Shown here: positions 10,111 to 19,266 of the stretch, piece after piece
How positions within the stretch are numbered: the first letter of the stretch is position 1
Layout of the letters: every line of letters begins with the position of its first letter
Source of the DNA: Winslowiella toletana
GTDB lineage: Bacteria > Pseudomonadota > Gammaproteobacteria > Enterobacterales > Enterobacteriaceae
Direction of reading: 5' to 3'
Assembly: GCF_032164335.1 (NCBI RefSeq)
Contig: NZ_CP134152.1
Location: 868,001-932,000, forward strand
DNA: 64,000 nt
Notes under the pieces: model-generated
What the model was told of the DNA's origin: nothing
Database searches by the model: none
What the model saw: only the letters and a program-made list of their open reading frames with translations
Program-made: the position numbers and the translations under genes

Positions 10111-10719
10111 ATGAATACCGCTAACCAGACCTATCCCGCCGTGCTGTTGTCGCCGCAGCAGTCGGCCGGGCGCGTGACCCATCTGTTTCCCGATGGCACT
10201 CTGACCGTTGAATGTGCTGAACGTGGCTGGCACTGCCGGCGTGCCGCCAGCTGCCTGCTGGTTCCGGCAGTCGGAGATGCGGTGCTACTGGTGACGATTG
10301 AACAAGGTATATGGGTGCTGGCGATTCTTGATCGTAGCTCACCGCGACAGGTCGCCGAGCTGAGTACTGAAAGCCATTTGCGCATCGTCAGTCAGGGCGA
10401 GTTAAGCCTTAACAGTAAAAGTTTGCGGATGACGGCGGAAGAGGCGGATTGCCATATTCATGCGCTGAAATACAGCGGTGAGTCGCTTTCCGCCTGGGTG
10501 AACCTGACCAGCCTGGTGGGCAAGCGCTGTGAGTCGGTGTGGCAAACCATTACCCAGATTAGTAATAACGTGTTTCGCAAAACCAGTCAGACCGAACATC
10601 TGCGCGCCGGACAGCTGGATATTAAAGCGGAAAATTATCTGCGGATGCATGCGCAAAATACGGTGATTACCGCTAAGGCTATCGCCAAAGTTGATGCCGG
10701 TCAGATCCATATGGGTTAA
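10111..10719 (+). CDS. DUF3540 protein of the T6SS cassette
   Basis: Protein of 202 residues resembling the DUF3540 family, which is found in VgrG-DUF2169-DUF4150 cassettes. The N-terminal half has an OB-like beta pattern (V-GDAVLLVTIEQGIWVLAIL, about residues 52-75). The C-terminal half holds short repeats like the VgrG beta-helix tail (LRIVSQGELSL, LDIKAENYLRM). It starts 15 bp after the pentapeptide gene, with a GAGG-like site upstream of the ATG. No biochemical function is established that I know of. The fold hints suggest a spike-associated structural piece. Confidence 0.78.
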   Translation: MNTANQTYPAVLLSPQQSAGRVTHLFPDGTLTVECAERGWHCRRAASCLLVPAVGDAVLLVTIEQGIWVLAILDRSSPRQVAELSTESHLRIVSQGELSLNSKSLRMTAEEADCHIHALKYSGESLSAWVNLTSLVGKRCESVWQTITQISNNVFRKTSQTEHLRAGQLDIKAENYLRMHAQNTVITAKAIAKVDAGQIHMG

Positions 10720-10734
10720 GCAGCAGGAGAGTCT

Positions 10735-11127
10735 ATGTTTGCCAATTGCCAGTTAATGGGGAGCGATCTGGCGCTGCCGGATGTTTGTCTGACGCCAATG
10801 CCGTTGCCGGTTCCGCTGCCATATCCAAATATCGCACTGGGGCCAACCGCTATTCCCGTGGCAATGAATATTCTGTTTCTTGGGATGCCGGCGCATAATC
10901 TGGCAACGATTATTCCGCTGACCAATGGCGATAATGCCGGAATTAATCTCGGGGTCGCTTCGGGAACGGTAATGGGCCCGGCCCGTCATCTGACGGCTTC
11001 GTTTACCGTGTTGCTGAAAGGCTCACCGGCAACGCGGTTGACCAGCCTGAGCCTGCAAAATAGCAACAATACGGTCGGGATGCGTGCCGTTCCCAGCCAG
11101 TTTAAGGTCGTGATGATGGCACCTTAA
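10735..11127 (+). CDS. PAAR-like (DUF4150) T6SS spike tip protein
   Basis: Protein of 130 residues of the DUF4150 PAAR-like family, which caps the VgrG trimer with a sharp metal-bound tip. It opens with a DVCLTPMPLPVPLPYPN segment followed by GPTAIPVAMNILFLGMPAHNL, characteristic of the family. A clear AGGAG precedes the ATG by six bases. The protein stops right after the tip domain, with no C-terminal toxin extension. It is the last gene of the cassette. The next gene (yabI) is backbone, so no effector or immunity gene follows. Confidence 0.85.
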   Translation: MFANCQLMGSDLALPDVCLTPMPLPVPLPYPNIALGPTAIPVAMNILFLGMPAHNLATIIPLTNGDNAGINLGVASGTVMGPARHLTASFTVLLKGSPATRLTSLSLQNSNNTVGMRAVPSQFKVVMMAP

Positions 11128-11182
11128 ACCGTCGGGTGGTAAAGCTTGCGATAACTGTCAATGTCCGCATACAAAACAAGCC

Positions 11183-11211
11183 TTGACGCTGCCGCAAGCT
11201 GTCAGGACAAT
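11183..11211 (+). promoter_or_regulatory. Candidate yabI promoter
   Basis: TTGACG (11183-11188) and GACAAT (11206-11211) are separated by 17 bp and lie 30 bp before the yabI ATG. This fits a sigma-70 promoter and would make yabI independent of the T6SS cassette upstream. Confidence 0.45.
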
Positions 11212-11240
11212 CCAACATCCTGAATACCGGATGGAAGCTT

Positions 11241-12008
11241 ATGGAAGCCTGGCTGGAACAATTAATTACCCAATCGCTGGCGTGGTCGCTGTTCGCCGTG
11301 ATGCTGGTGGCATTTCTCGAGTCACTGGCATTAGTGGGCTTGTTATTACCCGGAACCGTGCTGATGGCGACGTTAGGTGCGCTGATTGGCAGCGGCCAGA
11401 TGGGACTGTATCCGGCATGGGGGGCGGGAATTATCGGCTGCCTGCTGGGCGACTGGATCTCATATTATATTGGCTGGCAGTTTAAGGGGCCGCTGCATCG
11501 CTGGTCTTTTCTGCAAAAGCACAAGTCGATGCTGGATAAAACCGAGCATGCACTGCATCAGCACAGTATGTTCACCATTCTGGTTGGGCGTTTTATCGGG
11601 CCAACCCGACCGTTGATTCCGATGGTCGCCGGGATGCTGGAGTTACCGATCAGGAAGTTTGTTCCGCCGAATGTGATTGGCTGCCTGCTGTGGCCGCCGC
11701 TCTATTTTATGCCGGGCATTCTCGCCGGGGTAGCAATAGACGTGCCGCACGATGCGCAAAGCGGCATGTTTAAGTGGTTGCTGCTGGCGGTGGCGTTACT
11801 GGTGTGGCTCGGTTTCTGGCTGTGCTGGCGCTGGAAGCGGGCGAATAAGCAAAACGACTGGGCAACGCCGTATTTACCGATCGCGCGCTTGCGCTGGCTG
11901 GCACCAACGGTTGCCGTTGCTGGCATCGCCAGTTTTGTTGCTATTCAGTTCCATCCAATGATGCCGCTGTTCCGTCATTTGCTGTGGCAGGTATTTTTCG
12001 GCCAGTAA
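11241..12008 (+). CDS. yabI: DedA-family inner membrane protein YabI
   Basis: Integral membrane protein of the DedA superfamily. Some members act as undecaprenyl-phosphate or phospholipid flippases. The 255 residues compare with 254 for E. coli YabI. The conserved FLESLALVGLLLPGTVLM and GRFIGPTRPLIPMVAG segments are present, with about five hydrophobic stretches and a basic C-terminal loop. It lies convergent to thiQ as in E. coli. In E. coli its upstream neighbour is araC. Here it is the last gene of the T6SS cassette. Confidence 0.94.
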   Translation: MEAWLEQLITQSLAWSLFAVMLVAFLESLALVGLLLPGTVLMATLGALIGSGQMGLYPAWGAGIIGCLLGDWISYYIGWQFKGPLHRWSFLQKHKSMLDKTEHALHQHSMFTILVGRFIGPTRPLIPMVAGMLELPIRKFVPPNVIGCLLWPPLYFMPGILAGVAIDVPHDAQSGMFKWLLLAVALLVWLGFWLCWRWKRANKQNDWATPYLPIARLRWLAPTVAVAGIASFVAIQFHPMMPLFRHLLWQVFFGQ

Positions 12009-12019
12009 GGCCGTGCTGT

Positions 12020-12038
12020 GGGCCAGCTTTGCTGGCCC
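12020..12038. terminator. Hairpin between convergent yabI and thiQ
   Basis: GGGCCAGC-TTT-GCTGGCCC is a perfect 8-bp stem in the 33-bp gap between two convergent genes. There is no T-tract on either side, so it may be a weak bidirectional terminator or an mRNA 3'-end stabiliser. Confidence 0.45.
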
Positions 12039-12041
12039 CGG

Positions 12042-12743
12042 CTATTTCCGCGTGACCCCTAAAATCTCCGCAGCGGCGGTTTCGCCCTCTGCCAGAGCGG
12101 TAGTTGGCCCATCCCAGTAAACCCGACCGTCAACGATCAGTACGCTACGTGCGGCAATTTGTAGCGCATCTTCAAGGCTGTGCGACACCATCAGTAAAGT
12201 GATGTTTCGCTCACTGCATACCTCATCCACCAGCTTGAGCATCTCTTTACGCAGCGCGGGATCGAGTGCAGAAAAGGGCTCATCCAGCAGCAGCAGCGGC
12301 TGTTGGCGCACCAGACAGCGCGCCAGTGCCGCACGCTGCCGCTGTCCGCCGGACAGCTGCGCAGGGAGCCGCTCAAGATAGTCGCTAAGGCTGACGCGCG
12401 CGGCGATATCGCTGATGATTTGCCGCTGGTGCGCATTCAGCTTTAAGCCCGGATTTAACCCCAGCCCGATATTTTGCGCCACGCTCAGATGCGGAAACAG
12501 ATTATTTTCCTGAAATAACATCGACACCGGGCGTTGCGCCGGTGCGCTGACAGTATGATCTGCACCGTTCAGTATCAGTTCGCCGCTGTTGGCCGACAGA
12601 AAACCGGCAATCAGGCTGAGCAGGGTACTTTTACCGGCCCCGCTTGGGCCCAGAATCGCCAGCCGCTCACCGGCCTGCATCGTCAGAGAGAAACGCATCG
12701 GCAGATGATGATAGAGATAGGTTAAATTATTCAGCGTTAGCAT
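12042..12743 (-). CDS. thiQ: Thiamine/TPP ABC transporter ATPase ThiQ
   Basis: ATP-hydrolysing subunit of the thiamine and thiamine-pyrophosphate importer. The start was placed at the ATG 12741-12743, giving 233 residues (E. coli has 232) and removing a cysteine-rich out-of-family N-terminal stretch from the longest frame. It shows Walker [10 protein letters not shown] (near residue 33), the ABC signature LSGGQRQR and Walker B LLLLDEP followed by FSALDP. It overlaps thiP by 17 bp, the usual thiBPQ arrangement. Confidence 0.96.
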   Translation of the reverse strand: MLTLNNLTYLYHHLPMRFSLTMQAGERLAILGPSGAGKSTLLSLIAGFLSANSGELILNGADHTVSAPAQRPVSMLFQENNLFPHLSVAQNIGLGLNPGLKLNAHQRQIISDIAARVSLSDYLERLPAQLSGGQRQRAALARCLVRQQPLLLLDEPFSALDPALRKEMLKLVDEVCSERNITLLMVSHSLEDALQIAARSVLIVDGRVYWDGPTTALAEGETAAAEILGVTRK

Positions 12744-14337
12744 GGCGACCCGGCAGCTTTTCAATAAGGGTAAACAGCAGGAAACAGAGCAGCAGCAGCA
12801 GCAGTGCGGTAACCGCGCCCTGCTCACTGCGATACGAGCCAATCTGCTGATACAGCCAGAACGGCAGGGTGCGGAAATCGTCGTTGCCAAACAGCGCCAC
12901 CACGCCAAAGTCACCAATGGATAATACACAGGCGAAGGCCAGTGCCTGTGCCAGCGGGCGCTTCAGGGCTTTCAGCTCGATCAGCCGCAGCCGGTTCCAG
13001 CCGCGAATATCCAGTGACAGGCAGAGCCGGTTATAGCGTTCTGCGATATCCCGCAGCGGGTTTTCCAGCACTTTCATCGCGTAGGGGATTGCCATCAGGG
13101 CATTGGTGAAAATCACCAGTCCGTCGGCGGACTGCGGCAGACCGACCGTGCTGTTCAGCAGCAGGAAAAAGCCGGTAGCCAGCACAATGCCGGGCATCGC
13201 CAGAATCAGCATGCCGCTCAGCTCCAGCGCCTGACCCGCCAGTGCGCGATGACGCAGGCGCAGTTCGCGGCTGGTCCACAGCAGCATGGTGGTCAGCATC
13301 ACGCAAAGCAGCCCGGCAGCAATTGCAATGCGTAGCGACGTGAAGGTCGCCTGCCACAATGCCGGTTGCCGCAGCACCGAGCCGAAACCCTGATTGATGC
13401 CATCGACAATCACCGCCAGCAGCGGTGGCAGCAATAACAGCAACGCCAGCGTGATTAACAGGCCATCGACAAGTTTTGCCCGCCAGCTGTCCTGCGGATT
13501 ACGCCAGCCGCTTACCGCCGCCGTGCCTGCCGGAATCGCTTTACTCAGGCGCTGACTGAGCATTACCAGCCCGAGGCAACAGACCATTTGCAGCAGCGCC
13601 AGTAGCGCCGCGCGTCCGGGATCGTAGTCGTAGCTGAGTGCCTGAAAAATCGCCAGCTCAATGGTGGTGGCTTGCGGGCCGCCGCCCAGCGATAACACGG
13701 TAGCAAAACTGGCGAAGCACAGCATAAAGATCAGCGCAGCGGCCGGCATAATTTGCCGCCGCAGCCACGGCCATTCCACCAGCCGAAAATGGTGCCAGCC
13801 GCGCATACCGAGCTGGGCAGCCAGTTGCCGCTGCTCACCGGGAATCTGCTCGAGCGTTTGTAACAACAGGCGCGTTGCCAGCGGCAGGTTGAAGAACACA
13901 TGCGCCAGCAGAATGCCCTGCAGGCCGTAGGGTGAAAATGGGTAGTCAATGCCCAGCAGCTGGCACAGCTGCGCCAGCCAGCCCTGACGACCATAAACGC
14001 TGAGAATACCAAATACCGCCACCAGCACCGGCAGCACCAGCGTCATCGCGCAGAGTCGCAGTAGCGCGGCGCGTCCGGGGAAGCGGCGGCGATACAGCGC
14101 TCTTGCCAACGGAATAGCCGGAATGACCGACAACAGTGCCGATAATGACGCCTGCCAGAATGAGAAGCCCAGCACGTGCCACAGATAGCTGTCCTGCGCA
14201 ATGGCGCGCCAGTCGGTTTCCGGCGCGTTAAACCACAGTGCGCCAAACGCCAGTATCGCGACGGCGACCAGCAGTGTCGCCGCCAGGCCGCCAGGGATCA
14301 TCCAGCCAGCGATTAACGGCTGACGGCGCGTTGCCAT
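12727..14337 (-). CDS. thiP: Thiamine/TPP ABC transporter permease ThiP
   Basis: Inner-membrane permease of the thiamine importer, made of two fused permease halves of about six membrane segments each. The start MATRRQPL (ATG at 14335-14337) gives 536 residues, identical in length to E. coli ThiP. Each half has a binding-protein-dependent transport signature ([15 protein letters not shown] near residue 180, and a second near 460). It overlaps thiB by 25 bp at its 5' end and thiQ by 17 bp at its 3' end. Confidence 0.96.
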   Translation of the reverse strand: MATRRQPLIAGWMIPGGLAATLLVAVAILAFGALWFNAPETDWRAIAQDSYLWHVLGFSFWQASLSALLSVIPAIPLARALYRRRFPGRAALLRLCAMTLVLPVLVAVFGILSVYGRQGWLAQLCQLLGIDYPFSPYGLQGILLAHVFFNLPLATRLLLQTLEQIPGEQRQLAAQLGMRGWHHFRLVEWPWLRRQIMPAAALIFMLCFASFATVLSLGGGPQATTIELAIFQALSYDYDPGRAALLALLQMVCCLGLVMLSQRLSKAIPAGTAAVSGWRNPQDSWRAKLVDGLLITLALLLLLPPLLAVIVDGINQGFGSVLRQPALWQATFTSLRIAIAAGLLCVMLTTMLLWTSRELRLRHRALAGQALELSGMLILAMPGIVLATGFFLLLNSTVGLPQSADGLVIFTNALMAIPYAMKVLENPLRDIAERYNRLCLSLDIRGWNRLRLIELKALKRPLAQALAFACVLSIGDFGVVALFGNDDFRTLPFWLYQQIGSYRSEQGAVTALLLLLLCFLLFTLIEKLPGRHANAE

Positions 14338-15299
14338 GCACTGATCCATTGCGCGCGTTGATCGGCGACTTGCTGTGAGTTGAATTCCAGCGAAGTTTTC
14401 GGAACTGTCAGCGTCTCAAAGCCGGCGGGGAGCTTAATGTCGGTAACCGGATACATCCAGTTGCCGGTTGGAATAGCCTGCTGGAACGGCTGGCTGACGA
14501 TAAATTTCATAAAGCGCTGTGCCAGTTCCGGTTGCTTGCTGCTGGCCAGCTGTCCGGCCACTTCCACCTGCATATAGTGACCTTCGGCGAAATCCGCGGC
14601 GGCATAGCGATCTTTCTTCTCTTCGATCAGATGATAAGCCGGCGAAGTGGTGTAGCTCAGCACCAGGTCACCTTCGCCTTTCAGGAACAGGCCGTAGGCT
14701 TCGCTCCAGCCTTTAGTGACGGTAACGGTTTTCTTCGCCAGTTTCTGCCAGGCCTGCGGCGCGTCATCACCGAAGACTTTTTGCATCCACAACAGCAGGC
14801 CAAGCCCTGGTGTGCTGGTGCGCGGATCCTGATAAATCACTTTCCAGTTTTGATCGCTGTCGACCAGTTCTTTCAGGCTTTTCGGCGGGTTAGTCAGTGT
14901 GGTTTTATCGTAGACAAAAGCAAAGTAGCCGTAGTCGTACGGCACAAAGGTGCTGTTGTGCCAGCCGCCAGGAATAGTCAGTTTGCGGGTATCGACATTA
15001 CTGTCGGTAAACAGGCCGGTCTGCTCTGCCGCCTGCAACAGATTGTTATCAAGACCGAGGATCACGTCAGCCTTGCTGTTTTTCCCTTCCATCCGCAGAC
15101 GATTCAGCAGGGAAACGCCATCTTCCAGCGCGACGAATTTCAGCTGGCAGTCGCAGTCAGCTTCAAAGGCTTTTTTGATCGCCGGGCCAGGCCCCCAGTC
15201 AGCGGAGAAAGAGTCATAGGTATAGACGGTCAGCGTCGGTTTGGCAGCAAATGCCGGTGCCGCTAACAGCAGTAACAAAGGCAGGGTCCTGTTTAACAC
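14313..15299 (-). CDS. thiB: Periplasmic thiamine-binding protein ThiB (TbpA)
   Basis: Captures thiamine, TMP and TPP in the periplasm for ThiPQ. The 328 residues (327 in E. coli) begin with a classical signal peptide (MLNRTLPLLLLLAAPAFA, cleavage near residue 18). The mature part contains LTVYTYDSF, the DWGPGP loop and YQDPRTSTPGLGLL. The start is a GTG at 15297-15299 with AAGGAGA upstream. It is first in the thiBPQ operon, directly behind a TPP riboswitch. Confidence 0.95.
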   Translation of the reverse strand: MLNRTLPLLLLLAAPAFAAKPTLTVYTYDSFSADWGPGPAIKKAFEADCDCQLKFVALEDGVSLLNRLRMEGKNSKADVILGLDNNLLQAAEQTGLFTDSNVDTRKLTIPGGWHNSTFVPYDYGYFAFVYDKTTLTNPPKSLKELVDSDQNWKVIYQDPRTSTPGLGLLLWMQKVFGDDAPQAWQKLAKKTVTVTKGWSEAYGLFLKGEGDLVLSYTTSPAYHLIEEKKDRYAAADFAEGHYMQVEVAGQLASSKQPELAQRFMKFIVSQPFQQAIPTGNWMYPVTDIKLPAGFETLTVPKTSLEFNSQQVADQRAQWISAWQRAVSR

Positions 15300-15359
15300 T
15301 ATGCGCTCTCCTTGAGAGGGGATTATATGAGGCGCATGATCTGAGCGACGGGCACTCTC

Positions 15360-15468
15360 AAATCCCTACGCCGGTATGAGCCGGATCAGGTTCGACGGGT
15401 TTTTCTCAGCGGAAAAACGGTGGATGGCAAACAGTCGGCATCACAAGGTTTTTCCGCACCCCGTTGAG
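15360..15468 (-). ncRNA. TPP riboswitch (THI element) of thiBPQ
   Basis: Read on the minus strand this leader contains, in order, GGGGTGC, CTGAGA, ACCC, GAACCTGATCCGG, TCATACCGGCGTAGGGA. These are the conserved sensor pieces of the thi-box. It lies 60 bp upstream of thiB. Thiamine pyrophosphate binding would reduce thiBPQ expression, as for E. coli thiB. A loop of about 45 nt between GGGGTGC and CTGAGA forms the variable P3 arm. Confidence 0.95.
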
Positions 15469-15508
15469 AACGGCCCATTCTATTGATTTACTGCCCTCAG
15501 TGAAAGAC

Positions 15509-17170
15509 TCATGATTCCGGCGGGGCAAACCAGGCTGATTTAAAATCAAACCAGCCGAGGGTGTTCATGCGGACCCCGCGCATACTGCGCTGCCCCTCCA
15601 ACAGTAGCCAGTGGTGGAACAGAGGATGCAGACTGTAACTGTCGACCAGCAGTTTACTCCAGTCGGCCAGCGACAATGTCTGTTGCCGCCAGCGCTCGGC
15701 ATCCGCTTCCCAGTCGATCTGCACACAGTGATGGATCAGCGGGATCTCATACAGTAAGGCGAACAGCGAAAACTCCAGTGGCAGGGTAAAATTGGCGCTG
15801 CCCAGCCAGATATCACTTTCGGCTTCGCCGCGATACCAGCTGTCGTAATCGATCTGCTGAGTAATCAGTTTTACGCCATGCGCCGCAAGGATCGGTTCCA
15901 GCGCATTGGCAATGCCCTGGTGTTCGATATGATCGCTGTACCAGGTGAGGGTTAAGCTGGTCAGCCCCTGCGGTTTTTCCGCTGGCGTCATATCGCGCCG
16001 GTGGTGCCAGCGCGGCAGCAGACCATAAGCCGGGAACCAGTAGCGCTGATAGCCGATGCCGGAGTTGTTCAGCAGCGCTATTGGGTTAAAGATATAGCTG
16101 ACCCAGCGGCGTACCTGCTCATTGCGGCCCTGCGGCGAGCGCTGATCGAACAGCAGAAAGTAGCAGCCCTCTTCCAGCCGGCTCTCTTCTGATTTTTCGT
16201 CCTGCTTTTTGCCCTGCAGTTTCACGCCGGAGTAAACCAGTTCATCTGTGATTTCCGGTAATACCCAAATCGCCACTTCATCTATTAACGCGCGATAGCC
16301 AAAATAGTCGTCAAATGCCTGAATCTTTAGCTGTGACTGCTGATTGCGCACCACGGAGTAGGGGCCAGTACCGATCGGCTGGCGCGAAAAGTCGGGCAGG
16401 GTTGGCCATTCACGCGGCAGAATCATGGTACTGACATTTCCGAGTAGCCACGGCAGCCAGTTATCCGGCTGACTCAGATGAATATCCAGCGCCCACGGAG
16501 TGGAAGATTCAATGCGGATCAGATGGCTGAACAGCGGTTGGCTGGTCAGGCGCGTCAGCGAGGCAATAACATCGGCCATCTCCAGCTCGCGGCCATGATG
16601 GAAGTGGATCGCCGGACGCAGGTAGAAGCGCCAGTGGGTAGCGGAAATCTGCTGCCAGTGATGGGCAATATCCGCCTCCAGTTCCCCGTTTTCCTCATTT
16701 ATCCGCGTCAGGCTGCTGAAAATCTGCCTCGCGAGGTGCGTTTCTGAACGGCGTAAGGGGGAACCGGGCAATAAATTAAGCAGCGAGCGGTAATAAAGCA
16801 CCCGCAGGATATGTTTGCCCTGACGGAAGCTGCGCCCGAGATGGGAAGTAATCATCTGGCGCACCTGGTTTTTATCGCCGACCAGCTGCACTAGCTGATC
16901 GATGCGATCCTGCTCCAGCAGATCTTCGGCGCGCTGCTGTTGCAGCGCGAGGCCGGTATAGAGGAAAGTCAGCATCGATCGTTTGCCGCGTCCGGCTTCC
17001 GCCTGCCACTCCAGCCAGCCGTGCCCTTGCATCGCGTTCAATAAATTGCGCATATGACGGCGCGAACAGCTGAGCTGATTAGCCAGCTCATTAAGCGTGG
17101 TCTCTTGCGACTGGCCATTACAGCTCTGCCACAGGCGAATAAATTGTTGCTGCAAGCGGGGAGAGGACAT
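15509..17170 (-). CDS. sgrR: Transcriptional activator SgrR of the sugar-phosphate stress response
   Basis: Activates sgrS when glucose phosphates accumulate. The 553 residues (551 in E. coli) comprise an N-terminal winged-helix DNA-binding region (about 1-115, [15 protein letters not shown]) and a large C-terminal solute-binding-protein-like domain (about 160-550) with RPAIHFHHG. The ATG at 17168-17170 has AAAGGGG-type sequence just upstream (minus strand GTTCCCCTTTT is only a weak site). It is divergent from sgrS and setA, as in E. coli. Confidence 0.95.
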   Translation of the reverse strand: MSSPRLQQQFIRLWQSCNGQSQETTLNELANQLSCSRRHMRNLLNAMQGHGWLEWQAEAGRGKRSMLTFLYTGLALQQQRAEDLLEQDRIDQLVQLVGDKNQVRQMITSHLGRSFRQGKHILRVLYYRSLLNLLPGSPLRRSETHLARQIFSSLTRINEENGELEADIAHHWQQISATHWRFYLRPAIHFHHGRELEMADVIASLTRLTSQPLFSHLIRIESSTPWALDIHLSQPDNWLPWLLGNVSTMILPREWPTLPDFSRQPIGTGPYSVVRNQQSQLKIQAFDDYFGYRALIDEVAIWVLPEITDELVYSGVKLQGKKQDEKSEESRLEEGCYFLLFDQRSPQGRNEQVRRWVSYIFNPIALLNNSGIGYQRYWFPAYGLLPRWHHRRDMTPAEKPQGLTSLTLTWYSDHIEHQGIANALEPILAAHGVKLITQQIDYDSWYRGEAESDIWLGSANFTLPLEFSLFALLYEIPLIHHCVQIDWEADAERWRQQTLSLADWSKLLVDSYSLHPLFHHWLLLEGQRSMRGVRMNTLGWFDFKSAWFAPPES

Positions 17171-17227
17171 AAAAGGGGAACTCCGCAGTGAAAGCCATCA
17201 GTTTTTTAGTTCCGGTATTATGGCAAT

Positions 17228-17340
17228 AATAGCCACAGATGGAAGCGCGGGAGGCATCGCTTTTGATGGCGCACTTTCATCTCATTCTGAGTATGGTGCT
17301 TTCACCTGCCAGTGGATTAATGTCTGCTGGCTTTTTTCTT
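17228..17340 (+). ncRNA. sgrS: Small RNA SgrS (5' end approximate)
   Basis: Located between sgrR and setA, the E. coli position of SgrS. The 3' half is recognisable. CTGAGTATGGTG (17287-17298) corresponds to the E. coli seed CTGAGTATTGGTG with one T missing. Next comes a small hairpin GGTG-CTTT-CACC, then the terminator hairpin 17308-17331 (GCCAG stem extended by two G-T wobbles) and a T-rich tail to about 17341. SgrS with Hfq blocks ptsG mRNA under sugar-phosphate stress. The 5' end is guessed from TATTAT/AATAAT boxes near 17216-17230. No SgrT-like small protein is evident in this version, which would be only about 105-115 nt. Confidence 0.82.
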
Positions 17341-17410
17341 TTCCCTGTGGTTTCTTCTACGCTTCTTATTTGTCATTTTTTCGCCTCTTCCATCCAGGAA
17401 GGATCAAAGT

Positions 17411-18589
17411 ATGAAATCGCTGCTGACCCGTCGTCGTCGCATCAATCCGGTTTATGTCGCTTTTATGGCAGTCTCTTTTATGGTTGGCATCGCCGGTGCC
17501 TTGCAGGCTCCGACCCTGAGCCTGTTTCTCAGCCGCGAAGTGGAAGTCCGGCCGTTCTGGGTTGGGCTGTTTTATACCGTTAATGCCATTGCCGGAATTG
17601 CGGTAAGCCTGCTACTGGCGAAGCGATCTGACAGCCGTGGCGATCGGCGGATGCTGATTCTGTTTTGCTGCCTGATGGCGCTGCTGAATGCGTTGCTGTT
17701 TGCTTTTAATCGTCACTATCTGACGCTGATTACCGCCGGCGTTTTTCTTTCGGCGCTGGCCAGCGTGGCGATGCCGCAGATTTTTGCTCTGGCGCGCGAA
17801 TATGCCGACAGTTCGGCGCGAGAAGTGGTGATGTTCAGTTCAGTGATGCGCGCCCAGCTGTCGCTGGCATGGGTGATTGGGCCGCCGCTCTCTTTCGCAC
17901 TGGCGCTGAATTATGGTTTTACCACCATGTTTATCGTGGCCGCCGCGCTGTTTGTTATCTGCCTGGCGCTGATCTGGTTTGCTTTGCCGTCGGTTCCGCG
18001 CGTTGAGCAGTCGCCGGAAGTGCTGCTGACGCAAATCAGTGCGTGGAAAGATAAAAATGTGCGCATGTTGTTTATCGCTTCGATGATGATGTGGACCTGT
18101 AACACCATGTATATCATCGATATGCCACTGTATATCAGCAGCGTGCTTGGGCTACCCGAACGACTGGCAGGCTTACTGATGGGGACGGCCGCCGGGCTGG
18201 AGATTCCGGCGATGCTGCTGGCGGGGCACTACGTAAAACGCTTCGGTAAGCGCAATATGATGCTGTTTGCCATTGCTTCAGGCGTGCTGTTTTACCTTGG
18301 GCTGGTGCTGTTTCAGTCGCGCACCATGCTGATGGTTATTCAGATCTTTAACGCGGTGTTTATCGGAATTATTGCCGGTATTGGCATGCTCTATTTTCAG
18401 GATTTGATGCCGGGCCGTCCCGGCGCGGCAACCACGCTGTTTACCAACAGTATTTCAACCGGCGTGATTCTGGCGGGGATTCTGCAGGGCGCGCTGGCGG
18501 AAACCTGGGGGCATTATTCGGTGTACTGGATGACGCTGGCATTATCGCTGGTGGCGCTGGGGCTGTCGATGCGGGTAAAAGATGTCTGA
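17411..18589 (+). CDS. setA: Sugar efflux transporter SetA
   Basis: Major-facilitator sugar exporter linked to relief of glucose-phosphate stress. The 392 residues match E. coli SetA in length. The conserved LQAPTLSLFLSRE, MRAQLSLAWVIGPP and MWTCNTMYIIDMPL segments are present, with about 12 membrane helices. The ATG at 17411 has AGGAAGGA upstream. It lies about 70 bp after the SgrS terminator, so read-through or an own promoter is possible. It is convergent with leuD. Confidence 0.95.
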   Translation: MKSLLTRRRRINPVYVAFMAVSFMVGIAGALQAPTLSLFLSREVEVRPFWVGLFYTVNAIAGIAVSLLLAKRSDSRGDRRMLILFCCLMALLNALLFAFNRHYLTLITAGVFLSALASVAMPQIFALAREYADSSAREVVMFSSVMRAQLSLAWVIGPPLSFALALNYGFTTMFIVAAALFVICLALIWFALPSVPRVEQSPEVLLTQISAWKDKNVRMLFIASMMMWTCNTMYIIDMPLYISSVLGLPERLAGLLMGTAAGLEIPAMLLAGHYVKRFGKRNMMLFAIASGVLFYLGLVLFQSRTMLMVIQIFNAVFIGIIAGIGMLYFQDLMPGRPGAATTLFTNSISTGVILAGILQGALAETWGHYSVYWMTLALSLVALGLSMRVKDV

Positions 18590-18605
18590 AGGCCTGAGAC
18601 TGGTC

Positions 18606-18625
18606 GGGGGCCGTTTTCGGCCCCC
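18606..18625. terminator. GC-rich hairpin between setA and leuD
   Basis: GGGGGCCG-TTTT-CGGCCCCC is a perfect 8-bp stem placed 17 bp after setA and 26 bp after leuD in the opposite direction. It could end both transcripts. No strong T-tract follows on either strand. Confidence 0.55.
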
Positions 18626-18650
18626 GTGCTGAAGCTGTACCGCAGACTGA

Positions 18651-19256
18651 TTAATTCAAAAATGCGGGCTGTCGGGTTTCGTAATCACCAATCTCGGCAT
18701 CGTGCTGCAAGGTCAGGCCAATACTGTCGAGGCCGTTAATCATGCAGTGACGGCGGAAGCTGTCGATCTCAAAACTGTAGTGCCGATCGCCGGCGATCAC
18801 TTCCTGCTTTTCCAGATCGACGGTGAAGGCGATGCCCGGATCGGCAGCAACCTTTTTAAACAGCTCATCCACTTGCTCTTCGCTCAGCTTAACCGGCAAC
18901 AGCTGGTTATTAAATGAGTTGCCGTAAAAGATATCGGCAAAGCTGGGGGCGATCACCGCGTGGAAACCGAAATCAGTCAGTGCCCATGGCGCATGTTCAC
19001 GTGAAGAGCCACAGCCGAAGTTTTCACGCGCCAGCAGAATGCTGGCACCCTTGAATTCTGGCTTGTTCAGCACAAACTCAGGGTTCGGCTGCTCACCGGC
19101 ATCATCCAGGTAACGCCAGTCGTTAAACAGGTGCACGCCAAAACCGGTACGCGTGACTTTCTGCAGAAACTGCTTAGGAATGATGGCATCAGTATCGACG
19201 TTCGCCGCGTCCAGCGGCGCGACAATCCCGCTGTGCTGAGTAAATTTAGTAGCCAT
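18651..19256 (-). CDS. leuD: 3-isopropylmalate dehydratase small subunit LeuD
   Basis: With LeuC it interconverts 2- and 3-isopropylmalate in leucine synthesis. The 201 residues are the full family length. The swivel-domain motif [14 protein letters not shown] lies near residue 80 and [13 protein letters not shown] near 20. It is the last gene of leuABCD, 10 bp after leuC. Confidence 0.97.
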   Translation of the reverse strand: MATKFTQHSGIVAPLDAANVDTDAIIPKQFLQKVTRTGFGVHLFNDWRYLDDAGEQPNPEFVLNKPEFKGASILLARENFGCGSSREHAPWALTDFGFHAVIAPSFADIFYGNSFNNQLLPVKLSEEQVDELFKKVAADPGIAFTVDLEKQEVIAGDRHYSFEIDSFRRHCMINGLDSIGLTLQHDAEIGDYETRQPAFLN

Positions 19257-19266
19257 AATCTTGTCC

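Noticed and set aside
11183-11485. 100-codon frame overlapping the yabI start
   Set aside because: It overlaps the yabI coding region in a different frame, and its first part covers the predicted yabI promoter. Composition is not protein-like.
17239-17583. Long plus-strand frame through SgrS into setA, considered as an SgrT candidate
   Set aside because: The peptide (MEAREASLLMAHFH...) shares nothing with SgrT and runs through the SgrS terminator and setA in another frame.
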